From Kineococcus sp. TRM81007 (GTDB lineage: Bacteria; Actinomycetota; Actinomycetes; Actinomycetales; Kineococcaceae), in assembly GCF_022669155.1 (NCBI RefSeq), contig NZ_JALBVB010000019.1, forward strand, positions 1 to 57,823: a stretch of DNA of 57,823 nt. The letters run 5' to 3'. This document shows, piece by piece, positions 48,545 to 56,622 of the stretch. Numbering within the stretch: the stretch's first letter is position 1; every line of letters starts with the position of its first letter. Both the position numbers and the translations under genes were made by a program. The notes beneath the pieces were generated by a model. The model ran no database searches, had not been told where the DNA came from, and was given only the letters and a program-made list of their open reading frames with translations.

Positions 48545-49311
48545 GCACCGACCCCACCCCGGACGCGCCGAACCGCTCCGCCACCGCTCCCGACCGCCTC
48601 GTCCTGCTGCGAGGTGCGAGCGTCGTGACGATGGATCCTGCGCCGGGCGCCGTCGCCGCCGGTCACGCCTCGATGCCCCCGCCGCGCGCCGACACGTTCG
48701 TCGTCACGGGTGTGCACGTCAGGACGAGGCCCGGCACCGTGGCGCCCGGCGAGCTGCACGTGGTCGGGAAGCGTCTGGGCGGGGGGCCGGCTGATCCGCG
48801 AGTGGAGGTGATCGGCGCCGACGGCGCCCACGCCGTCCCGCTGCTGGTCGACAGCGCCGTCGCACAACTGCCGCCCGCCCGGCGCGGCGGGTACGACCTG
48901 GTACCCGGCAACCCGGCCACCTTCGCCGTCGTGCGCCGCCCGGTCACCGAGGCGCAGGTGCGCACCGTGCTGGTCGTCGACCCGCGGGACCTGCTGGCGG
49001 TGTGGGTCGCCGGACACCTCGAGGCCTGGGACGGCGAGCCGACCCGGACCGCGGGAGAGGACGTCGCCGACCCGGCCGTCCGGGCAGCGTGGGTGGGCAC
49101 CTGGGAGGACCCCCACCACGGCCTGCTGCAGCACCTGCGACCCGACGGCCGCTACTCCGAGACCCGGGGCGGGCGCGCCGACGCGTACACCGGCCGGTAC
49201 TGGCTGCACGAGGACCGGATCACCTACTTGGACGACTCCGGATTCTGGGCGTTCGGCCAGCTGCTGGACGGCGTCCTGCACCACGCCGGGTTCGTGATGA
49301 CCCGACGCTGA
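48541..49311 (+). CDS. Collapsed amidohydrolase shell fused to an Atu4866-type domain (copy 2)
   Basis: A 256-residue paralogue of the preceding protein, translated in overlap with it. Residues 20-32 (LVLLRGASVVTMD) and about 117-164 (GYDLVPGNPATFAVVRRPV then DLLAVWVAGHLEAWDGEP) are remnants of the amidohydrolase sandwich, again without barrel or metal ligands. An inserted middle part contains VRTRPGTVAPGELHVVGKRL. Residues about 182-256 are an Atu4866-like domain (GTWEDPHHGLLQHLRPDGRYSETRG, ending LLDGVLHHAGFVMTRR). The two domains are about half identical to copy 1. Function unknown. Confidence 0.7.
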   Translation: MSTDPTPDAPNRSATAPDRLVLLRGASVVTMDPAPGAVAAGHASMPPPRADTFVVTGVHVRTRPGTVAPGELHVVGKRLGGGPADPRVEVIGADGAHAVPLLVDSAVAQLPPARRGGYDLVPGNPATFAVVRRPVTEAQVRTVLVVDPRDLLAVWVAGHLEAWDGEPTRTAGEDVADPAVRAAWVGTWEDPHHGLLQHLRPDGRYSETRGGRADAYTGRYWLHEDRITYLDDSGFWAFGQLLDGVLHHAGFVMTRR

Positions 49312-49705
49312 GCAGGCGGCGCGCCGGGCCCCTTCTGCTCCGCCGCGTGCGGCTCCCCCCGCACCGAGGCGGGACCGATCCACCTGGGGGCCGTCTTGAC
49401 CGACTGGACCGGCAGCGACATCCACTGAGGACCTGCGCCACGTCGTGGGGGGAGAGGGCGGAGCACGGACTCGGCGAGGCCACGACTTCACACCCTCGCC
49501 GCGATCCGCGCCCCGACGTGCCCGCGGCAGTTCGGCCCGACGCCCGTGGGCCGCCGTCCCACCGCCGGGTCCGAAGACCCCGCGATCGCGTGGTGGTCCC
49601 GTGCCCGGGTACCGATGAGTTCCGCGGCGACGGCGGGTCGGAGGAGGGTCGGCCCGGATCCGCCGGGCAGCGCAGGTCACCCGGCCCGTTCCCAGGAGGT
49701 TCCCC
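49312..49705. other. 394-bp region without a recognisable gene
   Basis: Between the amidohydrolase-shell pair and the VOC gene. One short open stretch encodes IHLGAVLTDWTGSDIH before a stop at 49426 and may be debris. The last 20 bp provide an RBS (caggagg) for the next gene. No operator or hairpin stands out. Confidence 0.4.
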
Positions 49706-50122
49706 GTGGCACCCCGCCTCAGCCCCTACGTCTCCCTCCCCGGCACCGCCCGCGAGGCGCTGGCGTTCTACCGGTCGGTGCTCGGCGGGGAGGTGAGCAC
49801 CTCCACCTTCGGCGAGTTCGGCGGCGGGGGCGCCGAGGGCGTCGACCCCGACGGCGTCATGCACGGCCAGCTCGACACCCCGTCCGGGTTCACGCTGATG
49901 GTCTCCGACGCGGTGGCCGGGACGTCCCCGGCCACCGGCAGCAACATCGCCCTGTGCCTCTTCGGCGACGACCTCGAGCAGTTGCGAGGCTTCTTCGACG
50001 GCCTCGCCGAGGGCGGGGAGGTCACGACCCCGCTGGAGGTGCAGGTGTGGGGCGACCCGTACGGCGCCCTCACCGACCGGTTCGGGGTCGACTGGATGGT
50101 CAACGCCTCCACCCCCGCCTGA
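49706..50122 (+). CDS. PhnB-like VOC-family protein
   Basis: A 138-residue protein of the 3-demethylubiquinone-methyltransferase-like/PhnB group of the VOC superfamily: LSPYVSLPGTAREALAFYRSVLGGE at the start, GEFGGGG, GVMHGQLDTPSGFTLMVSD in the middle and WGDPYGALTDRFGVDWMVN at the end. GTG start with caggagg eight bases upstream. Members of this subgroup lack a proven activity. It is convergent with the VWA gene (stop 50212). Confidence 0.85.
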   Translation: MAPRLSPYVSLPGTAREALAFYRSVLGGEVSTSTFGEFGGGGAEGVDPDGVMHGQLDTPSGFTLMVSDAVAGTSPATGSNIALCLFGDDLEQLRGFFDGLAEGGEVTTPLEVQVWGDPYGALTDRFGVDWMVNASTPA

Positions 50123-50211
50123 GCGGGGTCAGCGGCGGCCGGTGGGGCCGCGGCGCACCCGCACCGCGGCCCGGCGGCCACCGTCCCCGGACCGCCACCG
50201 GGCCCGCGACC

Positions 50212-51543
50212 TCACCGCAGCGGTTCCTCCCGCTCCACGACGAGCGTGCGCATCCACGCCGGCACGCCCTCGCGCTCACCGTCCAGCAGCAGCACCACGT
50301 GCACCGCGCCCGGGTTCTCCCGCGGCGGCACGTCCGGCCACGGGGTGTCGCCGTCGGTGGCGGTGATGACCAGGTCCACCGCCGGGCGCAGCGCCGCGGC
50401 CGCGGCGATGCCCACGCGCACGTCCGTGCCGCCCCCACCGGTCAGCTCCACGTCCTGCACCCGCCGCACCCGCTGCGCGCGACCGGCCGCCGCGTCGCAG
50501 GCGATCACCTGCACCCCGCTGCCGCGGCAGCGGCGCACCACCGCCTCCGTCTCCGCCTGGACGCGCGCCAGCATGTCCGCGCTCACCGACGCCGACGTGT
50601 CCACCACCACCGCCACCCGCGGCGGTCGCGGCTGGCGCATCGCCGGCAGCACCACCCCCGGCGCCGCGGCCGCGCGCCGCGACGGCCGCGCGTACGTGTA
50701 GTCGCGCACCCCCGCCACGCGGGCGCTGACCCGGCGCGTCACGCTCAGCAGTTCCCGGCGCCAGTCCACCACCGGCGTCAGCGTGCGCTCCGCCCACCGC
50801 CTCCACCCCGCCGGCACCGACCCGCGGGTCCGGGCGTGCTCGAGGACCTCGCGCGCGGTCCGCTGCCGGATGAGTTCCGCGCGCCCGGCGTCCACGCTGC
50901 CGTCGTCCTCGCCCGCGGCGTCGCGGCCGCTGTCGTCCGCCTCCCACGGCCGGCGCCCACCACCCGCGCCGGAACCGCAGTCGTCGAGAACCGACGTGAA
51001 CTCCGCCGCGAACACCGCGGGGGAGCGGCGCGGTCCCGCCGCGGTGGGGCCGGCGGCGAGCAACCGGTAGATCTGCTCCGCCGTCATCCCCGCCGCGGCA
51101 CCGGGGACCTTCTCGGGGTACCACGCCTTCGCCGGGGGCAGGCGGATCCCCGCCGCGCGCAGGTCCTCGTTGATGGTGCAGTCGCCGGCCCGGTTGAACA
51201 GCGGCAGGCGCTCGCGGGGTTCGGCCAGGGCGGTGAACCGCTCGTGGTGCGAGCGCAGGGGATGGCCGACCTCGTGCAGCCACACGCCGACGACCTCGGC
51301 GACGTCCAGGCCGAGGACGAACGCGGGGTTGTAGTACATCCGCCAGCGGGTGTCGATGCCGGCGGCGGGGATCGCGCTGGTGGGTACCGCCTTCACCGCG
51401 TACAGGGCGTCGCCGAGGTACGGCATGAGCTCGCCGGCGCGGGCGCGCCCGGCGGCCAGGCGCAGCGCCGCGCGCTCCTCCACCGTCCCGCCCTCGCCCC
51501 GGATGTGCGGGTTCTGCGGGTTCCGCGGGCTCCGCGGGTTCAC
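50212..51543 (-). CDS. Metallopeptidase-like / VWA domain protein (DUF2201 type)
   Basis: A 443-residue protein with an N-terminal zincin-like helix HEVGH (90-94, followed by PLRSHHER) and a C-terminal VWA-like domain whose MIDAS starts DTSASVSADML, with GGGGTDVRVG and TDGDTPWP as later metal-loop elements. This is the DUF2201 N/C architecture that accompanies MoxR-type ATPases, which are thought to use the VWA protein to load metal or remodel a target. The GTG start overlaps the ATPase stop (GTGA), confirming the pair. Confidence 0.85.
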   Translation of the reverse strand: MNPRSPRNPQNPHIRGEGGTVEERAALRLAAGRARAGELMPYLGDALYAVKAVPTSAIPAAGIDTRWRMYYNPAFVLGLDVAEVVGVWLHEVGHPLRSHHERFTALAEPRERLPLFNRAGDCTINEDLRAAGIRLPPAKAWYPEKVPGAAAGMTAEQIYRLLAAGPTAAGPRRSPAVFAAEFTSVLDDCGSGAGGGRRPWEADDSGRDAAGEDDGSVDAGRAELIRQRTAREVLEHARTRGSVPAGWRRWAERTLTPVVDWRRELLSVTRRVSARVAGVRDYTYARPSRRAAAAPGVVLPAMRQPRPPRVAVVVDTSASVSADMLARVQAETEAVVRRCRGSGVQVIACDAAAGRAQRVRRVQDVELTGGGGTDVRVGIAAAAALRPAVDLVITATDGDTPWPDVPPRENPGAVHVVLLLDGEREGVPAWMRTLVVEREEPLR

Positions 51544-52676
51544 GCGTCGCGGGTGAGCAGGCCGAGCTCGGTCAGGATCGGGCCGAGGGAGGCGACGGTG
51601 GCCGGTTCCGGCATCGCCCCGGGCGGGCGGCCCTGCGCCCACCTGCGTCCGAACGAGAACGCGATGTCCGCGCTGCCGGCGTCGGCGGTGCGGGCGAGCA
51701 CCCGGCCGCACGCGTTCCACCGCTCGACGGTGGTGTCCGCGGCGGTGGCCGCCCACACGGACGACGCCACCGCGTACGTCTTGTCGGTGCGCTGCGGGTC
51801 CACGTCCCAGGAACCCGGGTCCCGCAGCAGGTCCTCCGGGTCGGGCAGGTCCACCTCGCGCACGTACGCCAGGAACTCACCGGCCGCGGCGACGCCCACC
51901 GCCCCGGACACCAGCAGCGTCACCACCGTGCTGTTCGCGCCGGCGGCCTGCGCGTGCGCGTGCAGGCGGGCCGCGGTCTCCCACGAGCGCGGTGTCGGGA
52001 ACGCACGGCCCGCGTCCTCCGACGACGACGGCATCCGCGTGACCAGTTCCGGCCGCGACCCCAGGAACACGCCCACCAGCGTCGTGGTGCGCTCCAGCAG
52101 GGCCGCGACCTCCGCCTCGTCGACGGCGGGGACGGTCACGGCCGGCCAGCCGCTGCTGAAGCCCTCCCGCACGGTGGCGGCGTCCAGGCTCCACGTCAGG
52201 TGCAGGAACCGGTTCGCCACCGGTGGGGCGAGGTCCCAGCCGTCGGCGGCGACGTCCGGGGGGTTCGCGGCGGCGACGGTGCGCACCTGCGGCGGCAGGC
52301 GCAGGTCGCCGACGACGCCCTCCAGGATGGGCCGCAGCAGCGCCGCCTGCGTCGCCGGCGGCGCGGTGGAGACCTCGTCGTAGAACTGGATGCCGGCCCG
52401 GCCGTCCCGCTCGACGGCGTCGCGCAGCCGCACCGCCCACGACGGCGGTGCCAGCGACGCCGTGCCCGTGGCGGCGTCCACGACGGGCAGCCCCGCGAAG
52501 TCGCTGGGTTCGCGGATGGAGGCGATGACGGTCTCCAGGTGCGCGCCCATGCCGTCGGCGAGCTCCCGCACCACCGAGGACTTGCCCTGCCCGGGCGGCC
52601 CCCAGAGGACCACCGGGACGTTCGCGAGCAGGGCGATGCCCAGCGCGGAGCAGGTGTCGGCGTGCTGCTGGCTCAT
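51540..52676 (-). CDS. MoxR-type AAA+ ATPase
   Basis: A 378-residue AAA+ ATPase. Walker A GPPGQGKSS is at 26-34, Walker B IQFYDEVSTAPP near 90-101 (with the acidic pair replaced by Asp-Glu as usual), and sensor 1 in RTVAAANPPDVA. It should act as a chaperone-like motor with the VWA/metallopeptidase protein downstream, to which it is coupled by a GTGA overlap. ATG 52676 starts at MSQQHADTC, 12 bases after the frame's last low-quality segment. Likely one operon with the unknown 214-residue protein (52727) upstream. Confidence 0.87.
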   Translation of the reverse strand: MSQQHADTCSALGIALLANVPVVLWGPPGQGKSSVVRELADGMGAHLETVIASIREPSDFAGLPVVDAATGTASLAPPSWAVRLRDAVERDGRAGIQFYDEVSTAPPATQAALLRPILEGVVGDLRLPPQVRTVAAANPPDVAADGWDLAPPVANRFLHLTWSLDAATVREGFSSGWPAVTVPAVDEAEVAALLERTTTLVGVFLGSRPELVTRMPSSSEDAGRAFPTPRSWETAARLHAHAQAAGANSTVVTLLVSGAVGVAAAGEFLAYVREVDLPDPEDLLRDPGSWDVDPQRTDKTYAVASSVWAATAADTTVERWNACGRVLARTADAGSADIAFSFGRRWAQGRPPGAMPEPATVASLGPILTELGLLTRDA

Positions 52677-52726
52677 GCGGTGCGTCTCCGGGGAATCTGC
52701 GTCGGGGGTCCTCGGTCCACTGTTCC

Positions 52727-53371
52727 TCAGCCCACCGCGCCCTGCAGGGCGGCGAGGAACGCGATGCGGTCGGGGGTGAGGGTGCCCGCCGCGTGCGCGG
52801 CGGCGACGTCCCCGGCGCTCAGCCCGGCGGCGGCCGCGGCCAGCACCAGGCGCAGGTCGACGTCGCCGCCGGGCGGGTGCGCGGCGAGGAACCCGCGCAG
52901 GTCCTCGTGCCGCGCGGCGAACGCGAGCACCTCGTGCGGGTCGAGCTCGACGCGGTGCCCGCGCAGCACCCGGTGCGCGCGCAGCCCGGCCGCCGGGTCG
53001 CCCAGCGCCACGTCGGCGCCGTCCAGGCGGGTCAGGCGGACGGTGGTGCCGACGGCCGCGACCTCCACCCGGTGCCCCAGGCGGGGCAGCAGCAGGTACC
53101 GGTGCAGGGTGAGGGCGACACCGGGCCAGTCGAAGGGCGGCTGCTCCGCGGCGGGTGCCGGTGCGGCCGGCGGACGGCTGTGCGTGAGCGTCAGCCGCGC
53201 CTGCGGCTCCCGCGGCCGCTGCGCGCGCCACAGGCGCCACACCGCCTCGGGCACCCCGCCGTGCGGCGGCGGCCGCAGCGGCGGGTCGGCCACCAGGTCC
53301 AGCGCGTCGAGGACCACGCGCACCGGCGCCGGCCCCGGGCGGGGGCGTCGGTGTCGGCGTCGTGCGGGCAC
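52727..53371 (-). CDS. Unknown protein of the MoxR/VWA locus
   Basis: A 214-residue protein without recognised domain. It has a basic N-terminus, a region PEAVWRLWRAQRPREPQARLTLT, a core of hydrophobic strands (HRVEVAAVGTTVRLTRLDGADVAL) and a helical C-terminus with DVAAAHAAGTLTPDRIAFLAAL. The same strand and a 50-bp gap to the MoxR gene suggest one operon, so it may be a subunit or substrate adaptor. Start GTG 53371 is the first plausible one; an internal start is possible. Confidence 0.6.
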   Translation of the reverse strand: MPARRRHRRPRPGPAPVRVVLDALDLVADPPLRPPPHGGVPEAVWRLWRAQRPREPQARLTLTHSRPPAAPAPAAEQPPFDWPGVALTLHRYLLLPRLGHRVEVAAVGTTVRLTRLDGADVALGDPAAGLRAHRVLRGHRVELDPHEVLAFAARHEDLRGFLAAHPPGGDVDLRLVLAAAAAGLSAGDVAAAHAAGTLTPDRIAFLAALQGAVG

Positions 53372-53412
53372 CGTTCGAGCGTAGGCACGGGCCCCGGCCG
53401 GCGCGTCCCGAG

Positions 53413-53451
53413 CGGCCGTCCGCCTCGGCCGTCCGCCTCGGCCGTCCGCCT
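53413..53451. repeat. Three-copy 13-bp tandem repeat
   Basis: cggccgtccgcct is repeated exactly at 53413-53425, 53426-53438 and 53439-53451, with a partial fourth copy after. It lies in the 185-bp gap between the TerD and the 214-residue protein genes. Confidence 0.8.
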
Positions 53452-53556
53452 CGGCCGGCGGCCTCCGCGCTGCGGGCGCCGGTCACGAGGGCGCCGGCCA
53501 CGAGGGCGGGGGAGCGCGTCAGGCCGTCCACGAGCCGGTCGTCGCAGGAGCGGGCC

Positions 53557-54684
53557 CTACCCGAACAGCAGTTCCCGCGCCGGGTCCACCAGCTTGCGCA
53601 CGGTGCGCCCGGAGCGGAACTCCCCCAGCGCCCGCATCGACCACGCGGCCCCGTCGCGCACCACCGCCGCCATGAGGACGGCCGTGGTGTCCTCGGTGTC
53701 GCTGAGGTCGTAGCGCACGAGTTCCGCACCGCCGGCGTCCAGCAGGCGGCAGAACGCCCGGCTGACGGCGGTGAACCGCTGCCCGCCGAAGGAGTTGATG
53801 GTGAACACCAGCGCGTGCACGTCGGCGGGCAGGTCGCCCAGGCGCACGCGGATCTGCTCGTCGTCGCCCTCGCCGGCGCCGGTGAGGTTGTCGCCGCTGT
53901 GCGCGATCGCGCCGCGGAACGCGTCCTTGGACATGAACCACACCGTGGCGAGGTCCTTCCCGCGGGCGTCGAACGCGATGCAGGAGGCGTCCAGGTCGAT
54001 GTTCCGCCCGCGCGCGGCCGGGTCCCAGCCCAGGCCGAGGGTGACGGCGCTCAGCGGGGGAGCGCCCGTCTTCACCAGCGACACCGTCTGGTTCTTCACC
54101 AGGCTGACGCGGCCCTTGTCGAGGTTCAGCGGGGCGCGTGCCGGTTCCGGCGCAGGTGCCGCGGGCTCGGGGGCGGCTTCCTCGTCGACGGTGATGCCGA
54201 AGTCGGTGGCCAGCCCCGCCAGCCCGCTGTCGTAGCCCTGCCCCACCGCGCGCAGCTTCCACCCCGGCCCGCGCCGGTACAGCTCCCCGGCCACGAACGC
54301 CGTCTCGGCCCCCGCCCGCGGCACGTCGAACCGGGCCAGTTCCGCGCCGTCCGCCCCCAGCACCCGCAGGTGCAGGCCGGGCACCTGCCCGAACGTGCCG
54401 CCGTCCGCGGAGGCGGCCAGCACCACCCGCTCCACCTGCGCCTCCACGGCCGGCAGGTCCACCTCCACGGCGCCGTCGCGGCCGTACCGCACCGCACCCG
54501 AGGGGTGGGCGCTCTGGTTGTAGAACACGAAGTCGTCGTCGGAACGCACCTTCCCCGCGGACGTCAGCAGCAGCGCGCTGGTGTCGACGTCCGGCACGCC
54601 GGGACCGGCGTCCCAGCCGAGGACGGCCCGCACGGGCACGGTCGGCAGTTCGGTGTTGGACCCCTTGGTCAGCTGCGTCGCCAC
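53557..54684 (-). CDS. Double TerD-domain stress protein
   Basis: A 375-residue protein made of two TerD domains. The first (about 1-175) has VRAVLGWDAGPGVPDVDTSALLL; the second (about 195-375) has LGLGWDPAARGRNIDLDASCIAFD and SGDNLTGAGEGDDEQI, with the DxD-type calcium-binding acidic residues. A Pro/Ala linker joins them. TerD proteins belong to tellurite/phage/stress systems and often occur with MoxR/VWA proteins, as here. ATG 54684 (MATQLTKGSN) is the family start. Confidence 0.88.
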   Translation of the reverse strand: MATQLTKGSNTELPTVPVRAVLGWDAGPGVPDVDTSALLLTSAGKVRSDDDFVFYNQSAHPSGAVRYGRDGAVEVDLPAVEAQVERVVLAASADGGTFGQVPGLHLRVLGADGAELARFDVPRAGAETAFVAGELYRRGPGWKLRAVGQGYDSGLAGLATDFGITVDEEAAPEPAAPAPEPARAPLNLDKGRVSLVKNQTVSLVKTGAPPLSAVTLGLGWDPAARGRNIDLDASCIAFDARGKDLATVWFMSKDAFRGAIAHSGDNLTGAGEGDDEQIRVRLGDLPADVHALVFTINSFGGQRFTAVSRAFCRLLDAGGAELVRYDLSDTEDTTAVLMAAVVRDGAAWSMRALGEFRSGRTVRKLVDPARELLFG

Positions 54685-54742
54685 ACCACCACCCTGCCCG
54701 CCGCGGCGGCCACCGCGCCAGCAGGGCCCGACGCCCCCGGCC

Positions 54743-56512
54743 TCACTTCGCCTCCGACCACCGCCGCACCACCGCCACGTCCGCGGCGAACCGCACGTCG
54801 CCGCCCGCCCACCGCCGCGCGGTCCCCGCCAGCGCCGAGCGCAGCAGGTCCGCCGCCGCGCCCGCGTCCCGCTCCGGCACGTGCAGCAGCAGCTCGTCGT
54901 GCAGGCACAGCACGACGCGCCCCGCCCCGCCGGCGCCGGCCAAGCCGGCGCGCACCGACGCCGCCCACGCCTTGAACAGCTCCGCCGCGGTGCCCTGCAC
55001 GACGGCGTTGCGGGCGAAGCGCCCCCGCACGGCCCTCGCCTCCTCCGGCAGGTCCGCGCTGCCCACCCGCACCGGTCGCCCGCCCCACGTCGCCACGTCC
55101 CGCCCCGCGCGCCCGGCCTCCTCGGCGGCGCGCAGGAACGCCAGCGCCGCCGGGTAGGCGCGCTCCATGCGCCGCAGCGCCTCCCCGGCCGCCCCCGACG
55201 TCTGCCCGTACATCGCCGCCAGCACCGCCACCTTCGCGGTGGCGCGGTCCGCGCCCAGGGCGGCGGCCACCGGCGCGTACAGGTCGTCCTCGCGGGCGGC
55301 CGCGGCCAGGCCCGCGTCGCCGGACAGCACCGCCAGCACCCGCGGTTCCACCTGCCCCAGGTCCGCGCGCACCAGCACGTGCCCCGGTTCGGCCGCCACC
55401 GCCGGGCGCAGCTCGGCGGGCAGGTTGTGCAGACCCGCCTGCGCGGTCATCCGCCCGCCCCCGCCGTCGGACGCCGCCCACGCCCCGCGCAGCCGCCCGT
55501 CCGCGCTGACGTGGTGCTCCAGCCAGGCGTAGCCGTACGTGGTGGCCAGGCGCTCCCCCTTGCGCCAGCGCAGCAGCGCCTCCACCACCGGGTGCGAACC
55601 GCGCAACCGCTCCAGCCGCCACGCCCGCGTGTCCGGGACGTCGAAACCCAGCTGCCGCAGCGCGGCCAGCACCTGCGCGGGGTTGCGCAGGTCCACCGGC
55701 CCCAGCAGCTCGCGCACCGGCGCGTCCCGGGCGGCGCGCGCGGCCGCCTCCGCCGCCGGCCCGTCCGGGCGCGGCCCGACCTCCGCGGCGACCACCGCCT
55801 CCGCGGCCGCCCGGTCCACCGGCAGCCCCGTCGTCTCCAGCTCCACCGCCAGCAGCGCGGCGGCCGACTCGCTCCACCCCGTCTGCACCGCCAGCGGCGG
55901 GGGGGCCGGGCGCGGGCGCGGGTCCGGCCGGGCGGCCAGGACCCGCTGCTGCGCGGCCGCGGTGCGCACCGCCAGCGCCGCCCAGCGCGCCGCCCGCTCC
56001 AGGCGCTCGGCCGGTTCGGCGTCCGGCCCGAACGCGCGGCCCTCCACCCAGCCGGCCGCGAGCAACCCGTGCTCGTCGACCGGCCCGCTGTCCCCGGCGA
56101 GGGCGCCGTCCAGGTCCAGCAGTCCCGTGCCGTGCGCGGCCTCGCGGTGCCGGGCCGGCGGCGGTGGCTCGGGCAGGTCGTGCGCCGCCGCCCACGCCGC
56201 GCCCGGGTCGTCGCGCGAACCGCCCACCAGCAGCCGGTGCACCGCGGCCACGTCGTGGCAGCGGGCCAGGTGCACGCCCGCCGCGACCAGCGGGGCGGCC
56301 GTGCCCGCCGCCGACCACCACGTCCAGCGCGGTCCCAGACCACGCTCCACCCGGCGCACCAGGTCGGCCGGGTCGCCCGCCAGCGGCAGCGGGCCGCCGC
56401 CCGCGGCCAGCCCCACGCCCAGGCCGGGCAGCACCACCAGCCCCAGCGGGTCGCCGGGGCGCGCCCCAGCGCGGTGCAGGGCGCCCTCGAGGTCCACGGC
56501 GCCATCCTGCAC
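54743..56512 (-). CDS. Actinobacterial bifunctional 3'-5' exonuclease/family A DNA polymerase
   Basis: A 589-residue polymerase of the short actinobacterial type, distinct from housekeeping Pol I. The first ~190 residues are a degenerate exonuclease-like part without a clear DEDD set. The polymerase motifs are ADLGQVEPRVLAVLSGD (motif A, where Pol I has DYSQIELR), RATAKVAVLAAMYGQTSG (motif B) and LCLHDELLLHVPE (motif C). GTG 56512 gives family length; the frame upstream is not conserved in character. Role: probably repair or stress-related synthesis. Divergent from the chemotaxis receptor, 110 bp between starts. Confidence 0.85.
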   Translation of the reverse strand: MQDGAVDLEGALHRAGARPGDPLGLVVLPGLGVGLAAGGGPLPLAGDPADLVRRVERGLGPRWTWWSAAGTAAPLVAAGVHLARCHDVAAVHRLLVGGSRDDPGAAWAAAHDLPEPPPPARHREAAHGTGLLDLDGALAGDSGPVDEHGLLAAGWVEGRAFGPDAEPAERLERAARWAALAVRTAAAQQRVLAARPDPRPRPAPPPLAVQTGWSESAAALLAVELETTGLPVDRAAAEAVVAAEVGPRPDGPAAEAAARAARDAPVRELLGPVDLRNPAQVLAALRQLGFDVPDTRAWRLERLRGSHPVVEALLRWRKGERLATTYGYAWLEHHVSADGRLRGAWAASDGGGGRMTAQAGLHNLPAELRPAVAAEPGHVLVRADLGQVEPRVLAVLSGDAGLAAAAREDDLYAPVAAALGADRATAKVAVLAAMYGQTSGAAGEALRRMERAYPAALAFLRAAEEAGRAGRDVATWGGRPVRVGSADLPEEARAVRGRFARNAVVQGTAAELFKAWAASVRAGLAGAGGAGRVVLCLHDELLLHVPERDAGAAADLLRSALAGTARRWAGGDVRFAADVAVVRRWSEAK

Positions 56513-56622
56513 GGCGGCCCGGACAGCCGCCGCGGTGCTCCCGCGACCGCTCCAGGAGCACCACGGGCGTGCCGATGCAGAGGTCGACGGCCTGCCCGGG
56601 CCGACCACGGGAGGAACCCGCC

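Noticed and set aside
43730-49705. Mobile element or integrated phage explaining the decayed stretch
   Set aside because: No transposase, integrase, terminal inverted repeats or flanking direct repeats could be found; GC content appears similar to the rest.
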